Virus record (IMG/VR): IMGVR_UViG_3300028597_000023
Coordinates: 1 to 46,417 of that record
Source of the DNA: a virus
Strand: one strand, 5' to 3'
DNA length: 46,417 nucleotides
The notes beneath the pieces are model-generated. The model made no database searches, had not been told where the DNA came from, and saw only the letters and a list, made by a program, of their open reading frames with translations. The number at the start of each line of letters is the position of its first letter. Positions within the stretch are counted from its first letter, which is position 1. Of this stretch, positions 31,107 through 40,088 are shown one piece after another. The position numbers and the translations under genes are program-made.

Positions 31107-31601
31107 TTAACGCGAGCCTTTGCTCACGATTGCCCATTCACCGGTCAATGGTGGAATGTACAGGGTATTGTCGAATGCTTTGTAGTTTTCAGGCAGTTTG
31201 CCACGCGAATAAATAACGTCGTGCCCGAAACCAATGCAGGTCGATTGATTCAAACCATAACGCAGGCAAAGCTGTTCCAGATGGCGCAGGATGAAACGTT
31301 TGTCTGCCGGGTGATCTTGAACCAAAACGTGGTCGATGAATTCGCAAATAGCCGAACCATCGTTGTAACGGCGCTGTACACCTTCCTCGGTCAGAATGGT
31401 TTCAGCCGCTGGCATTTCACCATTAACCAATTGCGGGAAAGTAAGATGAACACGCGCCACAACCATATGCGGAACACGAGTGTTAATGAAATTCTCGTGC
31501 ACAGCGCCGATTGTGATTTGGTCAACGCCCAGCAATTTGCGCAGAACGTCGTACGGGGTCAGATCGGGTGCGTCAATCAATTGTTCGAACGGGGTATTCA
31601 T
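31107..31601 (-). CDS. Hypothetical protein, 164 aa
   Basis: Not recognised. Mixed alpha/beta, with VGMGV-like loops but no motif; Asp/Glu rich N-terminus. ATG at 31601 overlaps the previous stop (ATGA). First gene of the unit that ends at the 31062-31095 hairpin. Confidence 0.7.
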   Translation of the reverse strand: MNTPFEQLIDAPDLTPYDVLRKLLGVDQITIGAVHENFINTRVPHMVVARVHLTFPQLVNGEMPAAETILTEEGVQRRYNDGSAICEFIDHVLVQDHPADKRFILRHLEQLCLRYGLNQSTCIGFGHDVIYSRGKLPENYKAFDNTLYIPPLTGEWAIVSKGSR

Positions 31602-32107
31602 CGAGTTTTACCTTTGCCGCAAGTGGTGCACGGTGGACGGTTGCGCACCTTTGTACGGATTTCGTTGTAGAGGATGTTGGATGTGGTCTGACTCAAAATA
31701 TCTTGTTTGGTCAAACCGCTTTCGTTGAGTCGCGCAGTCATGCTCACTTTGTCGAACATGGTGTCGTACGGAAAAGATTTCTGATTCGTTTTTTCCCACA
31801 GGGGAATGTCGAACGCTTCTTTTTCGATTTGTGCGATTTCATGTTTGGTCAGCGCTGCGGCAATGTTCGGATTGATCCGACTGCCACGCACAGTACGACC
31901 GCCCGCGTCGATCATGGTCAAGGCGCTGGCTTCGATATTCGCATTGACCAGATTAACAACCGGGCCATATTGAACAGCCGGGACGATGAACCACGTATCT
32001 TGCAGCGGCAATTCCTGTCCCTCAAGCGTAGGCAAATGATATGCACGCATGAAACAGTAAATCACCGTGTTGAAATCAAGGTCAGAATTGTGAACGTAAA
32101 CGCCCAT
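31598..32107 (-). CDS. Hypothetical protein with C-terminal CxxC, 169 aa
   Basis: Not recognised. Starts MGVYVHNSDLDFNTVIYCFM; ends PPCTTCGKGKTR, one CxxC that could bind zinc if paired with another site. ATG at 32107 has GGAG six nt upstream and follows the previous stop by one base; the frame continues to 32176 only in overlap with the upstream gene. Confidence 0.7.
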   Translation of the reverse strand: MGVYVHNSDLDFNTVIYCFMRAYHLPTLEGQELPLQDTWFIVPAVQYGPVVNLVNANIEASALTMIDAGGRTVRGSRINPNIAAALTKHEIAQIEKEAFDIPLWEKTNQKSFPYDTMFDKVSMTARLNESGLTKQDILSQTTSNILYNEIRTKVRNRPPCTTCGKGKTR

Positions 32108-32108
32108 G

Positions 32109-32495
32109 TCATTCTCCAAAGTCGATTGGCAGATAGAGTGAGTTGGCGCCGAAGCCGACATAGACCACGCCGCCACTCAGTTTTACCATGCGCCCCTCAA
32201 AATCACTAACATGCAACGTGCCTGCATACTCCAATTCGTAACGCCTTCCATTGAGTGAAAAGGCGTGGGTGCAGGTCACGGGTTTTGTTGTGCGGAAGTG
32301 AATTTCTGCGCGTGTGCCCGCAACACGATAGACGTTATGACAAATGTGAGGAAACTGGTCTGAATACAAGCTGTGTTCAAACTTCACATTTTTATTTCCG
32401 AACCCTTCTCTCAAAATGATTTCAGAGTCTTCAACGCCAGCCAGCGAACGAACACCGTCCACTGAAACAATACGTCCATTATCGTGTACGTACAT
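32109..32495 (-). CDS. Hypothetical beta-rich protein, 128 aa
   Basis: Not recognised. Short beta strands throughout (GRIVSVDGVRSLAGVED, FEGRMVKLSGGVVYVGFG), possibly a beta-barrel or sandwich. GTG at 32501 is an alternative start; ATG at 32495 chosen. Located just after the topoisomerase subunit. Confidence 0.65.
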   Translation of the reverse strand: MYVHDNGRIVSVDGVRSLAGVEDSEIILREGFGNKNVKFEHSLYSDQFPHICHNVYRVAGTRAEIHFRTTKPVTCTHAFSLNGRRYELEYAGTLHVSDFEGRMVKLSGGVVYVGFGANSLYLPIDFGE

Positions 32496-32505
32496 ACGCA
32501 CTCAC

Positions 32506-34122
32506 TTACGCCATCAGGATTGGCAATCCCGGTTGCGTGATATCAGGTTTCTTGAGGTAGGCTTTGACACGCGCTTCGGTATCACGCGCAGCACGCAGCC
32601 CCGGTTCTTTGGCATCCGCTTTCAATTGTTTGATTTCGGCTTTGAAATTCTTGATCTTGTCGCGCAGGGTATCGCCGTCCATCTTCGACAGTTGGCGGAT
32701 TTTCCGATCCAGAATAATCTTGGCATCTTCTACTGGAATCTTGAAGTGCTTAGCCAGTTTTGCGTCCGGGTCTTCTGCTGACAGAATCTTCGGCAGAATT
32801 TTCAACAATTCTTGCAGATTGGAAATCGCAAACAGGTACACTTCGTTGAGGTGCAGTGCTGTTTCGTTGTAGTCCAGCTTGTACGCGATCAACCGCTCTT
32901 CCAGTTTGATGCGGTAATTGATCCACGCTTTGAAATACGACACGTAGTCCAGATACTTGAATTCGTTCGGCGCATCTTTCCGGCGAATGGTTACACCGAG
33001 ACGATAGGTCACAGACGAACGCAGAATATTGTCGATCTTGTGACAAATTTCGTCGAAGCGATCTTCGTCCAGATTTTTCGGACATACCACGGTGGACAGT
33101 GCACCAAACGGGCCTGCCATCTTGTCCTTCTTACCCGGCGAGTTGTACGCCATTTTCACGCCGTCGATATCTGCGATTTTCGCCAACGTTTTGTTAATGC
33201 TTTCATCCGATGCCAATGTGGTCGGCACGTGCGTACGCAAATAAATGGTACGCTTTGGAATGTCAGTTTCGATCATCGGGGCGTATGTCACCTTGCCCTT
33301 GCCGGTCGTCATCATTTCCAAAATGTCTTCGTCTTTCGAAACGTCGATGCAACCGAACGGATGATAAATCTGCAACGTGTCGCAGAGTTTCTTCGCGCTG
33401 TACTCTTTCCCCTTCAACATGGAAATAACCACGTCGGAAATGGATTTCATACTGAATGCAGGGTTGCCCGCTTTCACACCGTAGGCCGGGGCCGGAATGT
33501 TGGTGATGAAAAACAGTGCTGGCAACAGCGCAGGCAGATACAGTGGAAGTTGATCGTCGTTGGAAAAGTTTTGTTCGTACGGAACGACTTTCAAATAATC
33601 CGGGTCGAGCAAAAACGTGTCGGCAAATTTCGACATGCGCGCTTCGGTGTAACGTTGTGCCGATGCAGGGGTGGACGGCGAACCGAAACCACCTTGACCA
33701 TCAACGAACGGCGGCACCGTGTTTGTGATTGTCACCATTGCATCGTATGCCGCGCTATCACCGTGCGGGTGATATTTACCGATGGCGTCACCAACAGTAC
33801 GTGCGGATTTCTTGAATGGTTTATCACTGCGCAAACCTAGACCAGAAAGCGACCAGAGAACCGCACGGTGCACAGGTTTCAAACCGTCACGGAAATCGGG
33901 AACCGCTCGCTGTTCAACCACATACGAACCGTACGTGCGCAATGCGCCTTCGGTAAAAGATGCCAGCGTTTGTTCTTGCGTGTCTTGCGTTTTCAGCGGA
34001 TAGCGTGGTTCGATTTTGATAATCGCACGCACAATTTCCTTATCCGCTTTTTTCAGTTTCTTCGTGGTCTTCGGCGGCTTCGATTTCGATACCGCGACCT
34101 CTTTGGTTTTCTTAGCCGTCAT
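32506..34122 (-). CDS. Type II topoisomerase, A-like (cleavage) subunit, 538 aa
   Basis: DNA breakage-reunion subunit related to GyrA/ParC and T4 gp52. The winged-helix breakage domain is clear: FRDGLKPVHRAVLW at ~77-90, HPHGD at 118-122, GGFGSPSTPASAQRYTEARM with catalytic Tyr158. Arg157 precedes it as in bacterial enzymes. It lacks the large C-terminal beta-propeller of GyrA, so it is probably a topoisomerase IV/T4-like relaxing enzyme rather than a gyrase. A Lys-rich N-terminus (1-35) is extra. ATG at 34122 overlaps the previous stop (ATGA). Encoded with the B-like subunit, separated by one small gene. Confidence 0.93.
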   Translation of the reverse strand: MTAKKTKEVAVSKSKPPKTTKKLKKADKEIVRAIIKIEPRYPLKTQDTQEQTLASFTEGALRTYGSYVVEQRAVPDFRDGLKPVHRAVLWSLSGLGLRSDKPFKKSARTVGDAIGKYHPHGDSAAYDAMVTITNTVPPFVDGQGGFGSPSTPASAQRYTEARMSKFADTFLLDPDYLKVVPYEQNFSNDDQLPLYLPALLPALFFITNIPAPAYGVKAGNPAFSMKSISDVVISMLKGKEYSAKKLCDTLQIYHPFGCIDVSKDEDILEMMTTGKGKVTYAPMIETDIPKRTIYLRTHVPTTLASDESINKTLAKIADIDGVKMAYNSPGKKDKMAGPFGALSTVVCPKNLDEDRFDEICHKIDNILRSSVTYRLGVTIRRKDAPNEFKYLDYVSYFKAWINYRIKLEERLIAYKLDYNETALHLNEVYLFAISNLQELLKILPKILSAEDPDAKLAKHFKIPVEDAKIILDRKIRQLSKMDGDTLRDKIKNFKAEIKQLKADAKEPGLRAARDTEARVKAYLKKPDITQPGLPILMA

Positions 34123-34403
34123 TTCACAATCCTTTTCCCGAAGGTTTCCGGGTGTGTGGAAATTCCCAACTCGGCGCAGATGCGTTTGGCTTCGTCGTCA
34201 ATACTCAGCAGCGAGATTTTACGCCGCCAGTCTTCGATTTCAGCCTGCACTTTGCGCAACGCTTCGACAGCGCTTTTATCGCTATCAAAATAACGAGCGC
34301 CACGCATGCCGGTTGGGCCATCGCCAATTCGCAAATGATATTCGCAGCACAATTCGTCGGCAATGCTCTCAGCAGCATAAACCAACGCAGCGTATTTAGT
34401 CAT
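34119..34403 (-). CDS. Small protein between topoisomerase subunits, 94 aa
   Basis: Not recognised. Helical, with ALVYAAESIADELCCEYHLR and a basic LRKVQAEIEDWRRKISLL. Coupled on both sides: TGATG with the B-like subunit and ATGA with the A-like one. It could be a cofactor or regulator of the topoisomerase. T4 has its third subunit gene (gp60) separate; whether this is analogous is not known. Confidence 0.75.
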   Translation of the reverse strand: MTKYAALVYAAESIADELCCEYHLRIGDGPTGMRGARYFDSDKSAVEALRKVQAEIEDWRRKISLLSIDDEAKRICAELGISTHPETFGKRIVK

Positions 34404-36478
34404 CAGTCATCCAGCCCCAGCAGACGGCGACGGTGTACAGCGTCTTCGGCCACAACGCCACGGAAGAAACGTTCTTGCTCAACCGTTTCGAATGCAGCAA
34501 TTTGAATCAATTTGCGCTGTGTTGGTTCGAACGCGATTGGGCCGACGTAGGTTTCGTTTACCTCTCCCCAACCTTTGATGCGAACGATTTGTCCGTCCTT
34601 TACAGATTTCGGTGCGAGGGCGCGACATTCTGCGAAAGTCATACCGCCGTAAATCTTTTTGTCGTGCAACGCTGCATAGAGCGGAGCCTGCACACACCAC
34701 ACGCGACCTTCTTTGAACAAATCAGGCATCAGGCGGAACAGTGCAGCCATGAACAGTACGGCGATGTGTCCGCCGTCCGGGTCAGGGTCAACAAGGAAAA
34801 TGATATTTGCAACGCGCAATTTATCGACACAGATTTTCGGGTTCTCAGCTTTTGGATCAAGCGTCTTCAAATCCGCGCCGAGGGCCAGCAGCATGTGACC
34901 GATTTCTTTGTGCGCCAATACTTTTGCGAGCGGTGCAGTCAGGGCGTTCAACGGCTTACCAGATGCGGCCAGAACTTCCTGATATTTTTTATCACGGGCG
35001 TTTACGCTTGGGCCTTTTGCAGAATCCCCTTCCACGATAAACAATTCGCGGTGCTCAGGTTTGCAAGATGGCTCAGATGCAGCAAGCGCAGCGGGCAGCA
35101 CGTTGCCTTTGCCTTTCTTTTTCACTTCGGCCATGGATTTGACGACTGCCGCCAATTCCAAACGACCTTTGGTGATTGCTTGTGCACGCTTGATGATATT
35201 TTTCGCAACGCTTGGGTTTGCAGCGAAATATTTCTCAAGCTCAGGCAGCAGCGCGTCGTAAACTTCTTTGTCCACTTTCGAGGTGAGTTTATCTTTCACC
35301 TGCGAGGTGTACGCGGCGCCGTGCATACGCCAGTCAAACATACCGGTCAAACCAATCAGCAAATCGGCGCCTGTGAAACCTTGGCCTGCGGATTTACCTT
35401 TGGTTTTCTTTTCCGGCACAGCTTTTTTGATGGCCGACGAAAGCGCAGCAGTAAAACCGGTAACGTGCCAACCGCCGTCAGCAGTAGGCGAAGTGTTCAC
35501 GAATGTCAGGAAGTTTTCTGCATCGGTGTGATCCGACCAGATAATCGTGCATGTGATGTTGTCAGATTTGAACGTGAACGGTTTACCCATCGTGCCCAGT
35601 TCACGTTGTTCACACATGAATTTGGGAACGTACGACAAATCTTTCTTGTTGATGAACACGTGCTCATCGCGCTTTTTGTCACGGATGGTTGTAAATCGAA
35701 TTTCCAGACCGGGGTTCAACAACGCAACGTTATGCAGCCACGTTTGTACTTCGGAGGCAACCGGCACGGCACGCACAAAATCTTTCGGCAATTTCTTACC
35801 GCGTTTTGCATCTTCACTGACCACTTCCTGATCCAGATGCATGGTCACGATGGTGCCGTATTTTTTCAGCTTGTCTTTCAGATGGCCCATCACGTTTTTA
35901 TCAACGGCCTTCACAACAATTGGATGCGGGCCTTTGGACGTGATTTCGCCTTTCGAATAACTCTGATACGACAGCTTGCCTTTGTACGTTGTCCACGCCT
36001 GCATTTTATCGCAAACCGCGTTCACTGCCGCCATACCGATACCGTGCGTACCTGCGGAAGTTTTGTAAGCCTTGTCGTTGAATTTCGCACCCGCGTGCGT
36101 CTTCGTATACGCAGCGGTCATGATGCTGATTTTTTCGCCCGACTTCAAAGACTTCATATCGGTCGGGATACCGCCAGCCTGATCCGCAACGATGTAGGTT
36201 TCGGTATCGTAATCCAAAACCACTTCGATAACTTTGTTGCGTTCGGCGATGTATTCGTCGTATGCGTTATCTACGGCTTCTTTCACACAGCGATACGCCA
36301 TCGGGGAACCGAGTTCACCCAAATAAACCGTAGGCGTTTTTCGAATGCCGTCCAAACCTTCGGCAATTTCAAAACCTTCTTGGCTCGCGCTCTTTTTCTT
36401 CGTGGCTTTTTCTACGCCATCTGCAACCTTCGTTTTCTTTAACTTCTTGCCTTCGGCCTCTGCCGTTTTCTTAGCCAT
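34403..36478 (-). CDS. Type II topoisomerase, B-like (ATPase) subunit, 691 aa
   Basis: ATP-driven subunit related to GyrB/ParE and T4 gp39. GHKL ATPase motifs at the N-terminus (EAVDNAYDEY, then ADQAGGIPTDM and GTHGIGMAAVNAV); the TOPRIM domain in the last third has FIVEGDSAKGPS and VDPDPDGGHIAVLF, with the acids that hold magnesium. Length is between ParE (~630) and GyrB (~804). Lys-rich N-terminal ~35 residues precede the fold. ATG at 36478 has GAG upstream. The pair would resolve supercoils and links during phage replication. Confidence 0.93.
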   Translation of the reverse strand: MAKKTAEAEGKKLKKTKVADGVEKATKKKSASQEGFEIAEGLDGIRKTPTVYLGELGSPMAYRCVKEAVDNAYDEYIAERNKVIEVVLDYDTETYIVADQAGGIPTDMKSLKSGEKISIMTAAYTKTHAGAKFNDKAYKTSAGTHGIGMAAVNAVCDKMQAWTTYKGKLSYQSYSKGEITSKGPHPIVVKAVDKNVMGHLKDKLKKYGTIVTMHLDQEVVSEDAKRGKKLPKDFVRAVPVASEVQTWLHNVALLNPGLEIRFTTIRDKKRDEHVFINKKDLSYVPKFMCEQRELGTMGKPFTFKSDNITCTIIWSDHTDAENFLTFVNTSPTADGGWHVTGFTAALSSAIKKAVPEKKTKGKSAGQGFTGADLLIGLTGMFDWRMHGAAYTSQVKDKLTSKVDKEVYDALLPELEKYFAANPSVAKNIIKRAQAITKGRLELAAVVKSMAEVKKKGKGNVLPAALAASEPSCKPEHRELFIVEGDSAKGPSVNARDKKYQEVLAASGKPLNALTAPLAKVLAHKEIGHMLLALGADLKTLDPKAENPKICVDKLRVANIIFLVDPDPDGGHIAVLFMAALFRLMPDLFKEGRVWCVQAPLYAALHDKKIYGGMTFAECRALAPKSVKDGQIVRIKGWGEVNETYVGPIAFEPTQRKLIQIAAFETVEQERFFRGVVAEDAVHRRRLLGLDD

Positions 36479-36494
36479 CTGATTTTCTCAATTC

Positions 36495-36779
36495 TCAATG
36501 CGTGGATTTTTCCAACTCAGCGCGTGCCCGGTCGATTTCGGCGAGCGCGATGCACTCATGATAAATGTGAACGCCGCCACGGTCGAAGTTAAAGATTACG
36601 AGTGCCGGGTATTGATCCCATCTTGCGTGCAGTGGTTGACTGTTCACACGGCGGTATCCGCGAAACTCAACTTCGTTAGTGTTGAAGTCCGCGAAAGCCG
36701 CGTTGTAATCTTCACGACTGTTGATGATGTAGGCGGGCGAGTCTCCGTCGAAGAATTCTTCGAGTTTTACAAAGCTCAT
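36495..36779 (-). CDS. Hypothetical acidic protein, 94 aa
   Basis: Not recognised. Starts MSFVKLEEFFDGDSPAYIIN; mixed, with an acidic helix at the end. ATG at 36779 overlaps the previous stop (ATGA). Confidence 0.7.
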   Translation of the reverse strand: MSFVKLEEFFDGDSPAYIINSREDYNAAFADFNTNEVEFRGYRRVNSQPLHARWDQYPALVIFNFDRGGVHIYHECIALAEIDRARAELEKSTH

Positions 36780-37114
36780 GCGGCCTTCCCCTTTTTCGCT
36801 TTGACGTGGCGCTTGATTTGTTCACGCCCTTCGGCCAACGCTTCTGCATAAATTGACATGTCGATACATGAAATCGCAATCATTGATTTTTTCGAAGCTT
36901 TTGCATTCGTCTCAACCAATACTGCGCCGCTTTCATGTGTCACACACGCAAGGTAGCGGTCGCCGTGCAATTCCTCAACATGATAATGCTGGTGTTTGAA
37001 ACTCTTCGAACGTACCCGCGTATCCGGTTTGAAATTGGCTACGGTCGAATTAAAACTTTTGCGGAATACATCGTTACGATCAATGTCTTGTGCGTTCTGC
37101 AAATCTTTCAGCAT
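36776..37114 (-). CDS. Hypothetical protein, 112 aa
   Basis: Not recognised. Basic, with VRSKSFKHQHYHVEELHGDR and a Lys-rich C-terminus (KRHVKAKKGKAA). ATG at 37114 has GGAG seven nt upstream; the frame extends back to 37189, but through the terminator and octamer, so the later start is preferred. Confidence 0.7.
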   Translation of the reverse strand: MLKDLQNAQDIDRNDVFRKSFNSTVANFKPDTRVRSKSFKHQHYHVEELHGDRYLACVTHESGAVLVETNAKASKKSMIAISCIDMSIYAEALAEGREQIKRHVKAKKGKAA

Positions 37115-37141
37115 GGCAAATCTCCAGACGTATACAAGATG

Positions 37142-37149
37142 TTTACAGT
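37142..37149 (-). promoter_or_regulatory. ACTGTAAA motif before the 112-aa gene at 37114
   Basis: Minus strand AAAACTGTAAACATCTTG, 27 nt before the start at 37114 and 14 nt after the terminator at 37164-37197. Confidence 0.5.
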
Positions 37150-37163
37150 TTTCCCACCATACG

Positions 37164-37197
37164 AAAAAACCGCGTACAGGTTTCCCCATACACGGTT
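37164..37197 (-). terminator. Rho-independent terminator after the acidic 225-aa gene
   Basis: Stem AACCGTGTA / TACGCGGTT (one G-T pair) with T-run TTTTTT on the minus strand. Confidence 0.75.
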
Positions 37198-37211
37198 CTT
37201 TTTACATCGTT

Positions 37212-37889
37212 TTATTGATTGGATTTTTGAGGCAATACATCTTGATACGGCAGCGATTCGTAATAGGCCGATGCAGTCGCTTCGAATTCAGCGTCAGCGG
37301 CGGTCGCTACGTCTTTTACCGTGTCAGCTTTCGGCCTTTCCATTTTTGCATTTGGATCGTCCTGCTGTGCATTCAATTCCTCTTCCTGCGCAGCTTTTTT
37401 CGCAACCTCTGCCGGTTCAAAACCCGGAACGCCTTCTGGCGAAATCGGTGCTTTGTCGCGGAATTCATCTTTCATGAAAACGTTATCGGAAGCGGTAGCC
37501 TCTTCATCGTCGTCTTCTGATTCCTCTTCGTCATCCTCGGATTCTTCTTCATCGTCTTCGGATTCATCATCTTCTGACTCTTCGGAATCGTCGTCTTCGG
37601 ATTCTTCTTCGTCCGGTTCCTCTTCCTCTTCGGAATCGTCTTCGGTTTCTGCGGACTCGCCTTTTTCAGCCGGAGTCTGTTGAGGCTTCGTAGCTTTTTC
37701 AGCTTGTTTTTTCGCAGCCTCTTTTCGATCCTTGTCCGCTTTCTGTTCTTGGCGCGCAGCCTCTTCCTTATCGCGTTCCGCCAACTCTTCGTCGCTCGGT
37801 TCGCCTTGTTCGGCAGCGGCCATATCTGCGGTGCTGTAGACGGAACCTGCTACGCCTTTTTCACCACGCATGCTGATATGAATTTTCAT
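37212..37889 (-). CDS. Acidic low-complexity protein, 225 aa
   Basis: Residues 1-25 are ordered, ~35-65 a charged helix rich in Glu, Arg and Lys (EELAERDKEEAARQEQKADK), ~80-140 nearly pure Glu/Asp/Ser (EEESEDDDSEESEDD), the rest mixed. Function unknown. ATG at 37889 overlaps the previous nuclease stop (ATGA), so it is translated with the nuclease, and may be a partner or an inhibitor. Its acidic DNA-mimic-like middle would fit the second idea, but this is speculation. Confidence 0.8.
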   Translation of the reverse strand: MKIHISMRGEKGVAGSVYSTADMAAAEQGEPSDEELAERDKEEAARQEQKADKDRKEAAKKQAEKATKPQQTPAEKGESAETEDDSEEEEEPDEEESEDDDSEESEDDESEDDEEESEDDEEESEDDDEEATASDNVFMKDEFRDKAPISPEGVPGFEPAEVAKKAAQEEELNAQQDDPNAKMERPKADTVKDVATAADAEFEATASAYYESLPYQDVLPQKSNQ

Positions 37890-38989
37890 TGTTTGGTAAG
37901 CCTCTTCTGCGATTTTAGTTTCTTGATCGGGTCTTTGAGCTTTTTCTTTTTCACACGCGGCATGTCTTCATCTTCAACGTAATTCTTCATGTTGTTGGTC
38001 ATGTCGAGAACGCTAATCAGACGGTCGGCAGGCAAGCCGTGGTGCATGACTTCTTTCAAAAGCTTTTTACTGAAACACACTTTTTCCATCGGACAGTCTT
38101 CGTACGCGGGCATCAAACGTTCGTAATCGTCTGGCACTTGGCACGGCTTGCATTTCATAGCAAGCTCAGGCTTGTCTTGGATAAAGCTGTTCACAGCAGC
38201 ACGATAAATCTTTTTCTGATTCTTAATCAGATCGCGTATTTCGTCGCGGCGACGTGGCCCCCACTGTTCGGCGTATTCGCGGAATTCAAATGGGTTATCG
38301 CGGCTAAGGTACAAAAGAGAAAACCCGGAGATTTTCATCTTGTACTTTTTCTCAAGCACATAGCAGTAGGTCGGCACCTGCATCAAGTGTTCACGCTTCG
38401 GCAATTTGTTGCCCTTGATTAGGCCCTTCGTGCTGGTTTTGTAGTCAAGCACCCAATAGGAACCATCCGGCATTTTATAGATGCAGTCGATGTGTCCTTT
38501 CAGGCCGTTATAGTCAATGCAGATTTCCACATATTCCATCGCGACTTTGCACGACGGGCATGTGTTTTTCGTGGTGTGCTGTCTTGTGAGAATTCCGGGG
38601 CGAATGATCTTGCCCTTCTCATCGTACAAATCACGGGCGTCGTGGTGCTTCTGGCATTTGTTGTTACGGCATTTCCAGTGGCCGTAAACTTTTCCAGTTG
38701 TGCCCATGTAATATTGAATGTTTTCGTGTGCTGCGGTTCCAACCGTTGTGAAATAGCCACCACCCGCATGCATATTGCTTTCATAAAATCCGTCAACCGC
38801 CGCTTTCATGAATTGCATGTGCACGAGAATTGGACAAATTGGAAACGAGGATGGACGGTATTCGGGGCCGCGTCCATTCGGAGTGTAGATTACGGATTCC
38901 ATTACTTCTGCGTATACCCGACCCATGTGTGATTCCACATGAGTGAACCGTCGGTCTGCCTTTATTTTGGCTGCAATGTTCTTAAACAC
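37886..38989 (-). CDS. PD-(D/E)XK nuclease, Cas4/RecB-like, 367 aa
   Basis: Likely DNA exonuclease with an Fe-S cluster. PD-(D/E)XK core: H89 in TTVGTAAHEN, D168 in GHIDCIY, D182 and K184 in VLDYKTS, and Q204 in QVPTYCYVLEK. One Cys early (C52 in FPICPILV) and a C-terminal group (CKPC, later DCPMEKVCF) match the four-Cys Fe-S arrangement of Cas4 and AddB. An extra CxxxxC...CPSC element at ~107-147 looks like an inserted zinc ribbon. A basic end (PRVKKKKLKDPIKKLK) follows. GTG at 38989 has AGGAAG upstream. Divergent from primase across 67 nt. Likely role is DNA processing in recombination. Confidence 0.85.
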   Translation of the reverse strand: MFKNIAAKIKADRRFTHVESHMGRVYAEVMESVIYTPNGRGPEYRPSSFPICPILVHMQFMKAAVDGFYESNMHAGGGYFTTVGTAAHENIQYYMGTTGKVYGHWKCRNNKCQKHHDARDLYDEKGKIIRPGILTRQHTTKNTCPSCKVAMEYVEICIDYNGLKGHIDCIYKMPDGSYWVLDYKTSTKGLIKGNKLPKREHLMQVPTYCYVLEKKYKMKISGFSLLYLSRDNPFEFREYAEQWGPRRRDEIRDLIKNQKKIYRAAVNSFIQDKPELAMKCKPCQVPDDYERLMPAYEDCPMEKVCFSKKLLKEVMHHGLPADRLISVLDMTNNMKNYVEDEDMPRVKKKKLKDPIKKLKSQKRLTKQ

Positions 38990-39056
38990 GGGCGCTCTTC
39001 CTACGGCTCGTAAACTGTAAAGGGTACATTGTTAAATTGATATCGAGGTTCCCAAA
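38990..39056 (+). promoter_or_regulatory. Divergent intergenic region of nuclease and primase
   Basis: A 67-nt gap between the minus-strand nuclease start and the plus-strand primase start. The plus strand has AAACTGTAAAGGG at 39012-39024 (octamer 39014-39021), 35 nt before the primase ATG, and the SD GAGG. No clear host sigma70 promoter is seen. Confidence 0.55.
39014..39021 (+). promoter_or_regulatory. ACTGTAAA motif before the primase gene
   Basis: Plus-strand copy AAACTGTAAAGG, in the sense direction of the primase operon. This change of strand with the genes is the main evidence that the motif acts in a transcript-oriented way. Confidence 0.55.
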
Positions 39057-40088
39057 ATGGAAGACGCCTTCTCGATCATTACTGGCGAGATTGAAAAAAT
39101 CCCCGGTCGAAAAAAGCGCACGAATACAAACGTATTTATTTGCTGTCCGTTCCATGATGAAAGAACGCCGTCGTGCAGCGTTAACATGAGTTACGAGGCA
39201 AAGGTAAACATCGGCACATTCATGTGTTTCGGTTGTCCTGCAAAAGGGCAATGGAACACGTTGGCCGAAAAGCTTGGCCTGCAACAAATCAAAGAGTGGC
39301 AACAGTTCAAGGGCACCACCGAAGGTACGTTGAGCCGTGCCAACAAATACAGAAAAGAATTTGAGAATACAAACAACCATACGAAAGCGCGGTTGTTCGA
39401 GGAAGTCGGCAAGTCAGTTATGCCATGGCCGAAAGATAGAGAGTGGCGTGATTATCCGGGCACAATGATTTCACGCGTCGAAGGCTACATGTACGACGAT
39501 AAAGGCCGGGATGAATTGATGCTGGTACTACCTGTTTACATTAATGGCAGATACCGTGGCGGCGTGAAAGCTTTGTGGGAAAAACCAAAGAATGGCCCGT
39601 CGTATGTGAACACCAATGGCGACTGGGTTTTGAATTATGGTTTGCTCGGTTACGATTTCGTACGCAAATATGAATTGTTTGGTTGCGATTCAATCGTACT
39701 GGTGGAAGGCCCGCGTGACTGGCTACGGCTGGCGCTCAACAAAATTCCAGCATGCGCAATCCTCGGTTCCAAAATGTTCAATAAGAAAAAACTGATGCTT
39801 CTTATGGGACTGGGGATCAAAAAGATTTACACGCTGGCGGATAACGACCGTTCTGGTAGTGGCATGGTCAACCTGATTGAATCGTTCTGCAAAGGTCAGA
39901 TTGATTTTGAGGAATTGAAACTGCCACGCAAGAAAGACGCAGATGGCAACCTCATCAAGTGTGACCCGGATTCAGCAGACCAGAAAATCATCGACAAGGT
40001 GAAAGAGATTGTTTGCGGGTGCCCGCCAAAAGAAAAGAAGCTCAAAAAGAAAACTAAAGTCGCGAAGACAAAGAGGAAAGCAGCATGA
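39057..40088 (+). CDS. DNA primase (CHC2 zinc finger and TOPRIM), 343 aa
   Basis: Makes RNA primers for the helicase-led fork. N-terminal zinc finger with C30, H33, C57 and C60 (CCPFHDERTPSC, then FMCFGC); TOPRIM domain with E217 in SIVLVEGPRDW and D262/D264 in YTLADNDRSGSG. The RNA polymerase domain between them is reduced compared with bacterial DnaG (~580 aa). Lys-rich C-terminus. ATG at 39057 has GAGG eight nt upstream. Transcribed alone with the next gene, opposite the rest of the region. Confidence 0.93.
   Translation: MEDAFSIITGEIEKIPGRKKRTNTNVFICCPFHDERTPSCSVNMSYEAKVNIGTFMCFGCPAKGQWNTLAEKLGLQQIKEWQQFKGTTEGTLSRANKYRKEFENTNNHTKARLFEEVGKSVMPWPKDREWRDYPGTMISRVEGYMYDDKGRDELMLVLPVYINGRYRGGVKALWEKPKNGPSYVNTNGDWVLNYGLLGYDFVRKYELFGCDSIVLVEGPRDWLRLALNKIPACAILGSKMFNKKKLMLLMGLGIKKIYTLADNDRSGSGMVNLIESFCKGQIDFEELKLPRKKDADGNLIKCDPDSADQKIIDKVKEIVCGCPPKEKKLKKKTKVAKTKRKAA

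Noticed and set aside
34433-36442. 669-codon plus-strand frame opposite the topoisomerase B-like gene
   Set aside because: Antisense shadow of a clearly conserved enzyme; Phe/His/Arg-rich product with no motif.
37115-37189. Upstream start of the 112-aa gene at 37189
   Set aside because: The extension runs through a rho-independent terminator and an octamer motif; the ATG at 37114 has a GGAG.
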